NCBI GenBank assembly: GCA_013824865.1
Contig: PNON01000016.1
Coordinates: forward strand, 1 to 45,295
Source of the DNA: Anaerolinea sp.
GTDB taxonomy: Bacteria; Chloroflexota; Anaerolineae; Anaerolineales; Anaerolineaceae
Direction of reading: 5' to 3'
DNA length: 45,295 nt
The stretch's first letter is position 1. Each line of letters begins with the position of its first letter. The notes under the pieces were generated by a model that was not told the origin of the DNA, searched no databases, and saw only the letters and a program-made list of their open reading frames with translations. Shown one piece after another: positions 16,070 to 27,140 of the stretch. A program made the position numbers and the translations under genes.

Positions 16070-16105
16070 ACTAAAATAGTCCGGATTGATCCGGACTATT
16101 TTAGT
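16070..16105. terminator. Bidirectional terminator between the hydrolase gene and eno
   Basis: A 17-base perfect inverted repeat (16070-16086 with 16089-16105; core AATAGTCCGGAT) has A/T-rich ends on both sides, giving T-rich tails on both strands. It lies 7 bases past the eno stop and about 110 bases after the hydrolase stop. Bases 15963-16069 before it hold nothing else recognisable. Confidence 0.8.
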
Positions 16106-16112
16106 ATTGATA

Positions 16113-17462
<1,350 letters not shown>

Positions 17463-17500
17463 TCACCCAGGATCATCAACGCCCGGAGAGACTTTCAAAT

Positions 17501-17509
17501 ATTATCACA
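17501..17509 (-). promoter_or_regulatory. Possible eno extended -10 box
   Basis: On the minus strand TGT-GATAAT, about 100 bases before the eno ATG in the pyrG-eno gap. No -35 match; the call rests on the TG extension. Confidence 0.3.
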
Positions 17510-17520
17510 AATCCAATCAG

Positions 17521-19190
<1,670 letters not shown>

Positions 19191-19270
19191 GGTTGTCTCC
19201 ACGGAAAGATTATTTCCCAATTCACCGGGCTTATTCGGATTATCTGACCAGAATGAAATATCAGCATTAC

Positions 19271-19299
19271 CTAATAAAAGTGTATCATAATCCCGTCAA
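19271..19299 (-). promoter_or_regulatory. pyrG promoter
   Basis: Minus strand TTGACG (19294-19299), 17-base spacer, TATTAG (19271-19276). The leader to the pyrG ATG would be about 118 bases. Confidence 0.55.
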
Positions 19300-19303
19300 C
19301 ATA

Positions 19304-19328
19304 GAAAAAGCGCCCGGTTGGGCGCTTT
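19304..19328 (-). terminator. Terminator of the S1-domain gene
   Basis: On the minus strand the arms AAAGCGCCC and GGGCGCTTT (19320-19328 and 19307-19315) flank a 4-base loop and are followed by TTTTTC. It lies 15 bases past the S1-domain stop and directly upstream of the pyrG promoter. Confidence 0.85.
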
Positions 19329-19342
19329 GGTCTCTTCAGAAT

Positions 19343-20167
19343 CTACTTTACTTTGTTCTCCAGGGTGCGGGCAAGGATATCATCCTGCTCATGGGAAGTG
19401 GATTTATCTTTGCGTAACTTCTCAGCCCGACTCTTGGAGGTTTTGGCTTTGTCCATGGCAGCTCGTAAAACGATTTCCATATATGTTGGGTCAGGTTCGG
19501 TGTTTTCAGATTCAAAAGCAGCTAAATCAGCTTCGTATGAACCTTCGCGACGGGGTTTACCGCTGCGGCTGGGTTTACGGGCGGGCTTTCTGGTATCCTT
19601 CTTGCGTTCTGATGTGTCTTCCAATTGCACTGGCGCTTCTTCTTTGACTGGGGGTTCCTGTAGCGCCTTCAGGCTCAGCTTGATCTGTTTCTTCTTACGG
19701 TTCACATCCAGGATCATCGCTTCAACTTCGTCGCCTTCTTTGACAACATCACCGGTGGTTTTAACATAACCGTGAGCCAACTCGCTTATGTGGATAAGAC
19801 CCGGTCGTTCAGCACCGATTTCAACGAATACACCAAATTTTTCCAGCCGGACAACCTTCCCCTTGACAACCATCTCAGCCTTCAAGTCTTTCCAATCCAA
19901 CCCCAGGGGTTGATGCATGGTTAATTCCACACGTCCTTCTTTTACTTTCTTAACCCACACGTCCAGTTCCTGGCCTTCGCTCAGGACTTCACTCACCATT
20001 TTGATGGGCTGATCTGGTTTTTCTGAAACGATTTGCGAGACATGCAGATAAGCCGGATTTCCTGTTCCAATATCCACCAGCGCACCAGCCAGGCTAACTT
20101 TTACCACTTTGCCGGCAAAGTGGGTCTTTGGTTGTATTTCATTTGATTGATTAACGCTGGTATCCAT
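19343..20167 (-). CDS. Protein with two S1 RNA-binding domains and a basic tail
   Basis: The 274-residue protein has two S1 domains (OB folds), about residues 16-86 and 94-166. Both show the typical pattern: F-A-G-K-V-V-K-V-S-L-A-G-A-L-V-D-I-G in the first, and V-V-K-G-K-V-V-R-L-E-K-F-G-V-F-V-E-I-G with G-L-I-H-I-S-E-L in the second. Residues 170-274 are a highly charged, probably disordered tail rich in Lys, Arg and Glu. It resembles short ribosomal protein S1 or general-stress S1 proteins and should bind RNA in the cytosol, perhaps with ribosomes; an exact role cannot be assigned. GGGAG lies about 8-9 bases before the ATG. It has its own terminator. Confidence 0.85.
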   Translation of the reverse strand: MDTSVNQSNEIQPKTHFAGKVVKVSLAGALVDIGTGNPAYLHVSQIVSEKPDQPIKMVSEVLSEGQELDVWVKKVKEGRVELTMHQPLGLDWKDLKAEMVVKGKVVRLEKFGVFVEIGAERPGLIHISELAHGYVKTTGDVVKEGDEVEAMILDVNRKKKQIKLSLKALQEPPVKEEAPVQLEDTSERKKDTRKPARKPSRSGKPRREGSYEADLAAFESENTEPDPTYMEIVLRAAMDKAKTSKSRAEKLRKDKSTSHEQDDILARTLENKVK

Positions 20168-20245
20168 TGCGTTTCACTCCCATTAATTTCTATTATTAAG
20201 CGAACGAAAATTATACTCGAAGGCAGGCAACCTGTCAATTACATC

Positions 20246-20267
20246 AAAAAGACCCAAAAAGGGTCTT
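20246..20267 (-). terminator. Terminator after tRNA-Leu
   Basis: Minus strand arms AAGACCC and GGGTCTT (20261-20267 with 20249-20255), 5-base loop, then a T-run. It follows the tRNA 3' end almost directly. Confidence 0.8.
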
Positions 20268-20268
20268 G

Positions 20269-20352
<84 letters not shown>

Positions 20353-20363
20353 TAAGTGGGATT

Positions 20364-20391
20364 ATTTTACCAGACTTCCAACATTTGTCAA
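20364..20391 (-). promoter_or_regulatory. tRNA-Leu promoter
   Basis: Minus strand TTGACA (20386-20391), 16-base spacer, TAAAAT (20364-20369) with a TGG extension. The start would be about 4-5 bases before the mature tRNA. This is one of the best sigma-70-type promoters in the window. Bases 20392-20490 between it and the next gene hold nothing recognisable. Confidence 0.75.
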
Positions 20392-20490
20392 AGGCAACTG
20401 GCAAACAAGAATCTCATAATTCACATAATCCCCCATCATTGTAAGAGAAGCACTGATACTCTTGTTATATCCCAACACAATATTCCAGAT

Positions 20491-21111
20491 TCATTCTCCC
20501 GCAAGACCCTTCGCGGATAGACCGATCACGCTTTCAGCCGCCTGGATGCATTCAGACGCGTGGCCATCGATCACCAATTCCACTCGATGGTAGTTTTCCC
20601 AGTTGTTCGGCGGTGTATGGTAGACCACGAGCACCGCTTCCCCGGTGGTTGAATCCACCCATTGTGTTACCTGGAATTCAACATCATTAATTACACTGAT
20701 ATTTTCAGACACTGTCCAAGTTTCGGGCACGCCATGACCCAGATTGTCGTGCAGGCTGCAGCCATATTGCTGATGAATAAGTTCATAAGCGTCCTGCCCG
20801 TGGGTGGTCTGGTTGCCGCTTGCCTGCAATACTGCCTGCCAGACGGATGGATCATATGTCAGTTCCATCAGCATGTAGTATCCGATCTGTGCTTTGGCAT
20901 GGGACGGTGAGGTTTCTGTGGGCGGAATGGCTGTTGGTTTGGCGGCCGCTTCTGTAGCATCAAACTGCGGTTCAGTTGCGGCCTGATCCACTGGTTTGGG
21001 TTCTGATGTCTTTGGAATTTCCTGTGTGCCGAGGATGGCAGGAGTACCGCATCCGAGAACTAACAGACAGAGTACCAGGGTGATGAAGAGTAAGGTTTTT
21101 CGACTTTTCAT
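20491..21111 (-). CDS. Putative lipoprotein of unknown function
   Basis: The 206-residue protein has a signal peptide ending in the lipobox V-L-G-C (Cys21). A disordered stretch rich in Pro, Thr and Glu covers about residues 25-72. The remaining 130 residues form a small domain with three Cys (Y-G-C-S-L, E-C-I-Q) and several Trp, which I do not recognise. It should sit on the outer face of the membrane. GAGG lies about 6 bases before the ATG. A minus-strand promoter (21202-21230) and a perfect 11-base hairpin (21151-21176) precede it. It is divergent from the thioesterase gene. Confidence 0.7.
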   Translation of the reverse strand: MKSRKTLLFITLVLCLLVLGCGTPAILGTQEIPKTSEPKPVDQAATEPQFDATEAAAKPTAIPPTETSPSHAKAQIGYYMLMELTYDPSVWQAVLQASGNQTTHGQDAYELIHQQYGCSLHDNLGHGVPETWTVSENISVINDVEFQVTQWVDSTTGEAVLVVYHTPPNNWENYHRVELVIDGHASECIQAAESVIGLSAKGLAGE

Positions 21112-21150
21112 GGCTGCCTCTTATATCCTTTAGAAGCTCCAATTCATCCG

Positions 21151-21176
21151 AAACATCTTCTAACCAGAAGATGTTT
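21151..21176. repeat. Perfect 11-base inverted repeat in the leader of the lipoprotein gene
   Basis: AAACATCTTCT (21151-21161) and AGAAGATGTTT (21166-21176) are separated by AACC. It lies between the minus-strand promoter and the lipoprotein ATG. There is no T-run, so it is a leader hairpin or an operator, not a terminator. Confidence 0.6.
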
Positions 21177-21181
21177 GCGAT

Positions 21182-21260
21182 CCAGGTGCATGATTATACT
21201 GATTATATGCTTTGTGATTAATGTCATCAAAAGAAAAAAGGTTGTTTCCTGTGCACCTGG
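21182..21260. promoter_or_regulatory. Inverted pair of 9-base motifs flanking divergent promoters
   Basis: CCAGGTGCA (21182-21190) and TGCACCTGG (21252-21260) are exact reverse complements 70 bases apart. The first overlaps the expected start site of the minus-strand promoter, the second touches the plus-strand -10 box (21262-21267). Each reads TGCACCTGG in the direction of its own gene. A shared regulator is possible. Confidence 0.4.
21202..21230 (-). promoter_or_regulatory. Promoter of the 20491-21111 lipoprotein gene
   Basis: Minus strand TTGATG (21225-21230), 17-base spacer, TATAAT (21202-21207). A second TATAAT follows at 21193-21198. Confidence 0.6.
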
Positions 21261-21261
21261 G

Positions 21262-21267
21262 TATAAT
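21262..21267 (+). promoter_or_regulatory. -10 box of the thioesterase gene
   Basis: TATAAT, 67 bases before the ATG at 21334. The -35 region is poor (TTGTTT with a 14-base spacer). Confidence 0.4.
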
Positions 21268-21333
21268 ACATTAATCAACCTTGTCTAATAGCAATTTTAT
21301 AGCCATTTAATATTTCCCACCAGAGGAGTGATC

Positions 21334-21771
21334 ATGTCAATTGAACCGGGTTTAGTTGGTGAAATGCAAATCACTGTGCAGGAAAGCGACACAGCCCGCT
21401 TTAGCAGTGGAGAGAGGCTGCCACCCGTTTTCAGCACCCCATTGGTCATTCGCCTGCTCGAACGGACTGCACACCAGACCATACTGCCACACCTGGCGCC
21501 TGATCAGGGCAGCGTGGGAGCAGTGGTGAACATCCGCCACCTGGCTGCCACGCCGGTCGGGTTCAATGTCCGTGCTCGGGCTGAGGTGCTCGCAGTACAA
21601 GGCCGTCGGGTTCGCTTCAAGGTAGAAGCCTGGGATGATTTTGAACTGATTGCGGAAGGCGAGCATGAGCGATACATTATCGACATGGCCCGCTTTATTG
21701 AACGCGTTGAAAAGAAACGCAGGGATCACAAACACACTCCACATCCTGCTGACACTCCCGCGTTGAAATAA
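21334..21771 (+). CDS. Thioesterase, fluoroacetyl-CoA-thioesterase-like hotdog fold
   Basis: The 145-residue single-domain protein matches the FlK-like thioesterase family. Candidate catalytic residues T35 (F-S-T-P), E43 (L-L-E-R-T-A) and H69 (I-R-H-L-A-A-T-P-V-G) are spaced 8 and 26 residues apart, exactly as Thr42, Glu50 and His76 in FlK. The downstream G-E-H-E-R-Y-I-I-D stretch is also typical. Most relatives hydrolyse ordinary acyl-CoA thioesters; true fluoroacetyl-CoA specificity cannot be inferred. GAGGAG (21323-21328) supports this ATG over the GTG at 21328. The gene ends 18 bases before the convergent dinG stop. Confidence 0.85.
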   Translation: MSIEPGLVGEMQITVQESDTARFSSGERLPPVFSTPLVIRLLERTAHQTILPHLAPDQGSVGAVVNIRHLAATPVGFNVRARAEVLAVQGRRVRFKVEAWDDFELIAEGEHERYIIDMARFIERVEKKRRDHKHTPHPADTPALK

Positions 21772-21789
21772 TCCAGGAAGCGATCGCCG

Positions 21790-24582
21790 CTACTGGTTAA
21801 GCCACCTGGCAGCAGCTTTCGGCAAGTCCAATACAGAACCAATCACTGTCTTGCATTTCGGGATGGAATCCAGGAAATATTTTCCGTACTTCTTGCTCAG
21901 AATACGCTTATCCAGCACCACCACCACTCCCCGGTCGGATTGGGTGCGGATGAGCCTGCCAAACCCCTGGCGGAATTTCAAGATAGCTTCCGGCAGCTGG
22001 TATTCGTTGAATGGGTCTTCAAATGTCTCCGAACGCGAAGCGATTATCGGGTCCGAAGGTACGTCAAATGGTAACTTAACAATCACCACCACCGATAGCG
22101 CTTCGCCTGGCACGTCCACCCCTTCCCAGAAAGAGCGAGTCCCCAGCAAAACTGCCTTTTCCGTCGTTTTGAAGTTCTCCAGTAGTGTGGCCGCGGATGC
22201 CCCCTCCCCCTGTTCGTAGATTTCAATTCCGTGCGCACCCAGCGCGCCGCTGATTGCATTTGAGGTTTTCTTTAGTTGGGCATAAGAAGTAAACAGAACC
22301 AGCGCCCGGCCATTGGTTTCCTTGCACAGGCGAATGATGGCGCTATTCACCTCTCCTTGGTGTCGGTCACCTTCGGTATGCTCAGGAATATCATTCACCA
22401 AGTAAAGGAGCGCCGCGTTCTCATAATCGAATGGCGAACCCACTGCCAGCTCGTCGGCATCCTCAGCATTCAGCCGACCACGTATGTAGCCAAAATCACC
22501 TGCCGCTGTGAGCGTTGCGGAAGTAACAATGATGCTGTTCTTTTGGTTCCACATATGCTGCTGCATCAACGTTCCAATGTGGAGCGGTGCGGCTTGCAGG
22601 CTTAAGCGGTAACCGTTGGGTGCCAGTTCTGCCCAGTATATGCGGTCTTTCTCCGGTGCAGACACCAATCCGTTCAGGTTAATCTGAATTTCCATCAGGC
22701 GGCGGATCATATTGCCAATTGAACCCTGCACGTCCACCAGGTCATCCGAAGCATCCGCCAGATTCTCGCCCACCCAGGTGTATATCTTATTCAATGTTGC
22801 GCTCAATAGTTTGAAGTTTTCATACAGATCATCCCACACAATCTCCACTTCGGTCCAATCTGGTTGAACACGCGTGGCGGGTGTGATGCGCACCTGTTGG
22901 GAATAGGTGCCCAGCTTTCGGCCTTCCCGTTGATTTTCCAGGAATTGATCAAGGGTGATGAAAAAGCGCTTCACCAGATTCTCCACATGGAATGCAAAAT
23001 CCGTTGCCTGGCGCACCAGCACAGCCTGTGCGGCGCTGTCTGATGGTTGCGTGAAATGGCGGATGGTGTTGAGGTAGCGCCCTAAAATGCCGGAGCTGGA
23101 ACCGCCCAGTTCGCGCATCAGCCTATCCAGGTCCATCTGGCTGATCTTGAAGCTTAGCGCATTGGTAGTGGCTTCCTCCAAATGATGACCTTCATCCACC
23201 ACCAGGTAGTAATATTCCGGCAGCACCCGGCTGCCAGTGGCAATATCTGCCAGCAGCAGTGCATGGTTGATGACCACAAGGTGAGCAGATTGCGCCGCCT
23301 CGCGGGCACGAAAGAACGGACACGCGCCGCCATTCAATTTCAGGCAGGTCTCCAACTTGCAGGCGTCATCCTCCGCTGAAAACTTTGTCCAGGCATCCCG
23401 CTCCGCTGGCCCGTTCAGGTTGATCTCAGTTCGGTCGCCGCTGCCGCTATTGTGCAGCCATACCAGCACCTTGGCTAACACTCGCAACTCATCGAGAGAA
23501 GCAGGCAGACGAAGTCGGGCGGTCTCCAGCCGGCGCGGACAAAGATAATTGTTGCGTCCCTTCATCACTGAGTACTTCAAATCCAGACCGAGTGCACTGA
23601 TCAATTCGGGAATATCCTTCTTGACCAGCTGTTCTTGCAGGTTAATGGTGTTGGTGGAGATGACCACCCGGGCGTTGTTCTTCATCGCCCACAATGCAGA
23701 AGGGATGAGGTAGGCAAAGGACTTGCCAGTGCCTGTGGCCGCTTCAGCCAGAAGGTGGCCGTCCTCATTGAATGCCTTCACTATCATCCGCAGCATCTCC
23801 ACCTGCTGTGAACGGTACTCGTACTGCTCAAAATACTTTGCAAACGGACCGCCATGTTCCAGCAACGCTGCCGCTTCATCCGCATTCACGGGTGTAAACT
23901 CGGTATTTGGCTTAAGGGGTGCAGTATGCTCCACCAGTTTTTCAAACAGGGGGCCGCCTATGCCGCCTCCCTGCCTGGGCTGCACCGGCTGGCGGCTTTT
24001 CTTGCGCAGCGCCTGCTGAAATGGATAATCCCCCTGCCAGTCAAAAAGTTCCGCCAGGCGCACAATCTCTGCCAGCAATTCGATTGGCAGTTCGTCGATC
24101 TTCGTCAGCAGTTTTTGGAATACATGCGTGGTGACCCGGGCGTCATTCAAAGCCCGGTGCATATCCTCCACCGGGATGGCCAAATATCCAGCCAGGTAGG
24201 TCAGGTTGTAGCGGGTGGAAGTTGGCAGCATCACGCTGGCCAGGTCGTAGGTATCAATAGAGCGGTTCTCGCCCAAAATGCTGTTCTTGCGTAAGAAATC
24301 CAGGTCAAAGTTGATATTATGGCCGACCACAATAGCATTATCCGTAAATACGGCCAGCTGCGCCATTACTGGCCGCAACTCTGGAGCATGCATTACCATC
24401 TCGTTGCTGATTCCAGTGAGCTGGGTGATGAAAGGCGGGATCGGCTTGCGCGGGTTGATCAGGCTGCTGAATTCATCCTCCACCCGGTGCTCGTTAAAGC
24501 GCACCGCTCCCACCTCGATGATGGCATCCTTGACCGGGTCCAACCCGGTGGTCTCTATGTCAATGGCAACAAATGTGGTCAT
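21790..24582 (-). CDS. dinG: DnaQ-type exonuclease fused to DinG-family helicase
   Basis: The 930-residue protein joins two enzymes. Residues 1-180 form a DEDDh exonuclease (D-I-E-T-T-G, D8/E10; G-H-N-I-N-F-D; H-R-A-L-N-D-A-R). From about residue 230 it is a DinG/XPD-like superfamily 2 helicase with Walker A A-T-G-T-G-K-S (about 280), the Cys cluster Y-L-C-P-R, A-C-K-L-E-T-C and A-C-P-F-F expected to hold a 4Fe-4S cluster, the DEAH-like D-E-G-H-H (about 465), and late motifs G-T-R-S-F-W-E-G-V-D-V and Q-G-F-G-R-L-I-R. It is expected to unwind and trim DNA in repair. This fused form is known from Firmicutes, where some members have lost helicase activity. The frame is open 29 codons further up, but those codons fall in repeat DNA. 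The start lies 6 bases from a -10 box with no Shine-Dalgarno. Confidence 0.93.
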   Translation of the reverse strand: MTTFVAIDIETTGLDPVKDAIIEVGAVRFNEHRVEDEFSSLINPRKPIPPFITQLTGISNEMVMHAPELRPVMAQLAVFTDNAIVVGHNINFDLDFLRKNSILGENRSIDTYDLASVMLPTSTRYNLTYLAGYLAIPVEDMHRALNDARVTTHVFQKLLTKIDELPIELLAEIVRLAELFDWQGDYPFQQALRKKSRQPVQPRQGGGIGGPLFEKLVEHTAPLKPNTEFTPVNADEAAALLEHGGPFAKYFEQYEYRSQQVEMLRMIVKAFNEDGHLLAEAATGTGKSFAYLIPSALWAMKNNARVVISTNTINLQEQLVKKDIPELISALGLDLKYSVMKGRNNYLCPRRLETARLRLPASLDELRVLAKVLVWLHNSGSGDRTEINLNGPAERDAWTKFSAEDDACKLETCLKLNGGACPFFRAREAAQSAHLVVINHALLLADIATGSRVLPEYYYLVVDEGHHLEEATTNALSFKISQMDLDRLMRELGGSSSGILGRYLNTIRHFTQPSDSAAQAVLVRQATDFAFHVENLVKRFFITLDQFLENQREGRKLGTYSQQVRITPATRVQPDWTEVEIVWDDLYENFKLLSATLNKIYTWVGENLADASDDLVDVQGSIGNMIRRLMEIQINLNGLVSAPEKDRIYWAELAPNGYRLSLQAAPLHIGTLMQQHMWNQKNSIIVTSATLTAAGDFGYIRGRLNAEDADELAVGSPFDYENAALLYLVNDIPEHTEGDRHQGEVNSAIIRLCKETNGRALVLFTSYAQLKKTSNAISGALGAHGIEIYEQGEGASAATLLENFKTTEKAVLLGTRSFWEGVDVPGEALSVVVIVKLPFDVPSDPIIASRSETFEDPFNEYQLPEAILKFRQGFGRLIRTQSDRGVVVVLDKRILSKKYGKYFLDSIPKCKTVIGSVLDLPKAAARWLNQ

Positions 24583-24588
24583 GGGTTG

Positions 24589-24597
24589 ATTATACCA
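24589..24597 (-). promoter_or_regulatory. dinG extended -10 box, leaderless start
   Basis: Minus strand TGG-TATAAT, then six bases (CAACCC) and the ATG. Transcription should start at the start codon itself. Confidence 0.6.
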
Positions 24598-24610
24598 GCG
24601 CCCCGCCCCT

Positions 24611-24724
24611 GCTCTGCGTTCTCTGCGTCCTTTGCGGTGAAAAACAGGTGGGTTGAATGCATTACCCAACCCACCCTACAAAAAACTGTGGTGACGAACG
24701 TGAGGGCGAGGCAGCGCCTCGCCC
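24611..24724. repeat. Mosaic of three short dispersed-repeat-like elements
   Basis: The 213-base gap between dinG and the peptidase gene is unlike other gaps here. It holds (1) GCTCTGCGTTCTCTGCGTCC and the following TTTGCGGTGA (24611-24640); (2) an inverted repeat GGTGGGTT (24647-24654) / AACCCACC (24668-24675) around AATGCATT; and (3) the palindrome GGGCGAGGC-AGC-GCCTCGCCC (24704-24724). Sequences of these three kinds are familiar as dispersed intergenic repeats in many bacterial genomes. Copy number in this genome cannot be judged from one window. Confidence 0.5.
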
Positions 24725-24771
24725 CTACAAATGCACAAAATCCGCTGTGGTGAAAAATTGAATCGTTGGGT

Positions 24772-24777
24772 TATAAT
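24772..24777 (+). promoter_or_regulatory. -10 box of the M24 peptidase gene
   Basis: TATAAT, 18 bases before the ATG; the leader holds the TGGAGGT Shine-Dalgarno. No good -35 box is found. Confidence 0.5.
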
Positions 24778-24795
24778 CGCAACTGGAGGTAATTT

Positions 24796-25908
24796 ATGCA
24801 ACCAGACCGCATCACCCCGCTCATACCCTTGCTCAAGAATTCAGTCTTTGATCTGCTCATCCTTAACCCTGGTCCGGGTATGCTTTACCTGACGGGTTTG
24901 CACTTCCACCTGATGGAGCGTCCCACTCTGCTGCTGGTTGCTCTGGGTGGTAAGACAGCCATGATCCTACCGGAGCTTGAAAAAAGCAAGGTGCTGGGTC
25001 AACTGCCCGGTTTAGCCTGTTACACCTACGGAGATAATCCCGCCTCCTGGCAGGGAGCCATCAACGACGCATTTCAGCATTTCTGCCCCAAAGCGAATGC
25101 CATCGGCGTGGAATCCATGCGTATGCGCCACCTTGAGCTCAACTACATCCAGGGAGCATTGCCATTGGCCATCGTCCAATCAGCGGACCTGCTGCTCAAC
25201 ACGCTGCGAATTCGCAAGGATGCGGCGGAGGTCGCCCTCATGCGCCAGGCGGTTGCGATCGCTGAAGGAGCTTTCCTGAAAACTATAACCTCCATCCAGC
25301 CCGGCATGACCGAGCGGGCGATTGCCTCCGAGCTAACCATCAACATGCTGCGCCTGGGTTCAGATGCTGAGCTGCCCTTCCCGCCCATTGTGGCAGCCGG
25401 ACCAAACAGCGCGGATCCGCACGCAGTACCCACCGAAAGCCCAATCCAGGCTGGCGACTTGATCGTCATTGATTGGGGAGCTGCGTATCAAGGTTATTTT
25501 TCAGATCTCACCCGGACAGTGGCGGTGGGGAAGCTGGACCCAGAACTATACACCATCTATGAGGCAGTATTGAATGCCAACGAGGCTGGGCGTTCAGCCG
25601 CGAAACCTGGTATACCCGCCGGGGATGTGGACAGGGCAGGACGAAAAATAATAGCAGCAGCCGGCTATGGTCAATTTTTTACCCATCGCATGGGTCACGG
25701 GCTGGGCATGGAAGCCCATGAGGAGCCTTACATTTATGGTGAGAACGAGCAGCTTTTGATCCCCGGGAATGTTTTCACCGTTGAGCCGGGTATCTATCTC
25801 CCTGGCAAGGGCGGCGTGCGGATCGAGGATAATGTGCTGATTACAGAGAGCGGCGCTGAATCCCTTTCCACCATGACGCGTGAACTGATCACCATCCCCT
25901 GCCCCTAA
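24796..25908 (+). CDS. M24-family aminopeptidase (Xaa-Pro peptidase type)
   Basis: The 370-residue protein has an N-terminal creatinase-like domain (about 1-130) and a C-terminal pita-bread catalytic domain. All five dinuclear metal ligands are seen: D226 (I-D-W-G-A), D237 (F-S-D-L-T-R-T), H301 (M-G-H-G-L-G), E330 (T-V-E-P-G-I-Y) and E344 (R-I-E-D-N-V). It should cleave the N-terminal residue from peptides with proline at position 2 in the cytosol; methionine aminopeptidase is less likely because of the N-terminal domain. TGGAGGT (24784-24790) sets the start. It heads a plus-strand run of closely spaced genes (MFS transporter 31 bases later, then the metallo-hydrolase and toroid protein). Confidence 0.9.
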   Translation: MQPDRITPLIPLLKNSVFDLLILNPGPGMLYLTGLHFHLMERPTLLLVALGGKTAMILPELEKSKVLGQLPGLACYTYGDNPASWQGAINDAFQHFCPKANAIGVESMRMRHLELNYIQGALPLAIVQSADLLLNTLRIRKDAAEVALMRQAVAIAEGAFLKTITSIQPGMTERAIASELTINMLRLGSDAELPFPPIVAAGPNSADPHAVPTESPIQAGDLIVIDWGAAYQGYFSDLTRTVAVGKLDPELYTIYEAVLNANEAGRSAAKPGIPAGDVDRAGRKIIAAAGYGQFFTHRMGHGLGMEAHEEPYIYGENEQLLIPGNVFTVEPGIYLPGKGGVRIEDNVLITESGAESLSTMTRELITIPCP

Positions 25909-25939
25909 GGATTCTTCTACCGCCCATATTGGATAATTT

Positions 25940-27094
25940 ATGACACGTGATCTGATGCTGGTTTCCATCTCGCTGTTTGCCTGGGGCATAGGCGAAGGAA
26001 TGTTCATTTATTTTCAGCCCATTTACCTGCAAGAGCTGGGTGCCAGTCCGCTGTTGATCGGAACGATCCTGGGTGTCATGGGGATTGCCATGGCGGTCAC
26101 GCAGATTCCGGCTGGTTATATCGGAGATAAGTTCGGCCGGCGGCCATTAATGTGGTTCTCCTGGGGATTGGGTACCCTCTCCGCCTCCATTATGGCTTTT
26201 TCTTCCGGTCTCAATGGATTTGTGGTTGGATTGATCCTATATGGCGCAACTTCGTTTGTGATGGCACCCATGAATAGCTACATATCCAACGCCCGCGGCA
26301 AGTGGTCCATCGGACGGGCATTGACAACCGCATCCGCTGCTTACAACCTGGGAGCTGTCATCGGGCCTGTCATCGGCGGTACACTGGCTGATGAACTAGG
26401 CTTGAAGCGGATCTACGCCTTCGCTGCCGGATTATTCCTGGTATCCACCATTATTATCTTGTTTGTCAGCAAACAGCCGGTGGATGGACATAAAAAGGAT
26501 ATTCCAAGATTCGGCCTGGTGCAAAATCATCGATTCGTGACCTTAATGGGCATCCTCTTCCTCACCATGCTTACCACTTATCTTCCCCAGCCGCTTACAT
26601 CCAACTTCCTAAAAGATTATCGCCACCTCGATATTAGCCAGATCGGCACTCTGGGTTCCATTGGCAGCCTGGGCAATGCGCTGCTGGCCATCACCCTCGG
26701 GCGAATCAATGCACGGGTTGGTTTCCTGGCTGGTCAGGTTGCCGTCCTGCTGGCTTCCATTGTCATTTGGAAGGGCACGGGGCTGCCATGGTACATGCTC
26801 GGTTACTTCTTTTTGGGCGGCATCCGCATCTGCAAGTCACTTTCCATGGCTCTCACCCGCCCGCTGATCCAAGCTTCGCAGATGGGGGTGGCTTACGGCT
26901 TTTTGGAAACAGTCGGAGCTATCGCCATCATTGTCGCCCCGCCTCTTGCTGGTTTACTCTATCAGCATGACCCGCAATTAATTTATATGGTGTCTGCGGT
27001 ATCAATCGCCATCGTTTTCTTGCTTAGTTTGAAATTCCTGCCCGGCGACCATCAACCTCAGGAGGAGCTGCTGGTTACGCCTGAACGAGAATAA
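25940..27094 (+). CDS. Major facilitator superfamily transporter
   Basis: The 384-residue protein is almost entirely hydrophobic segments, about 12 in number, in two halves. The loop between helices 2 and 3 has the MFS signature-like G-Y-I-G-D-K-F-G-R-R-P (about residues 56-66), and helix 5 has a G-x-x-x-G-P-V-I-G-G pattern. A short cytoplasmic loop near residue 180 (S-K-Q-P-V-D-G-H-K-K-D) divides the halves. The substrate cannot be told; drug or metabolite efflux is a common role for such proteins. The start has only a weak GGA upstream. It probably shares a transcript with the M24 peptidase. Confidence 0.85.
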   Translation: MTRDLMLVSISLFAWGIGEGMFIYFQPIYLQELGASPLLIGTILGVMGIAMAVTQIPAGYIGDKFGRRPLMWFSWGLGTLSASIMAFSSGLNGFVVGLILYGATSFVMAPMNSYISNARGKWSIGRALTTASAAYNLGAVIGPVIGGTLADELGLKRIYAFAAGLFLVSTIIILFVSKQPVDGHKKDIPRFGLVQNHRFVTLMGILFLTMLTTYLPQPLTSNFLKDYRHLDISQIGTLGSIGSLGNALLAITLGRINARVGFLAGQVAVLLASIVIWKGTGLPWYMLGYFFLGGIRICKSLSMALTRPLIQASQMGVAYGFLETVGAIAIIVAPPLAGLLYQHDPQLIYMVSAVSIAIVFLLSLKFLPGDHQPQEELLVTPERE

Positions 27095-27140
27095 ACTATG
27101 AGTGTTAAGAGATAAAAAAAGAAATGGGAAAATAGGAATT

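Noticed and set aside
24319-24753. Plus-strand 144-codon frame over the dinG start region
   Set aside because: It is antisense to the exonuclease domain and ends in repeat DNA, with no recognisable protein.
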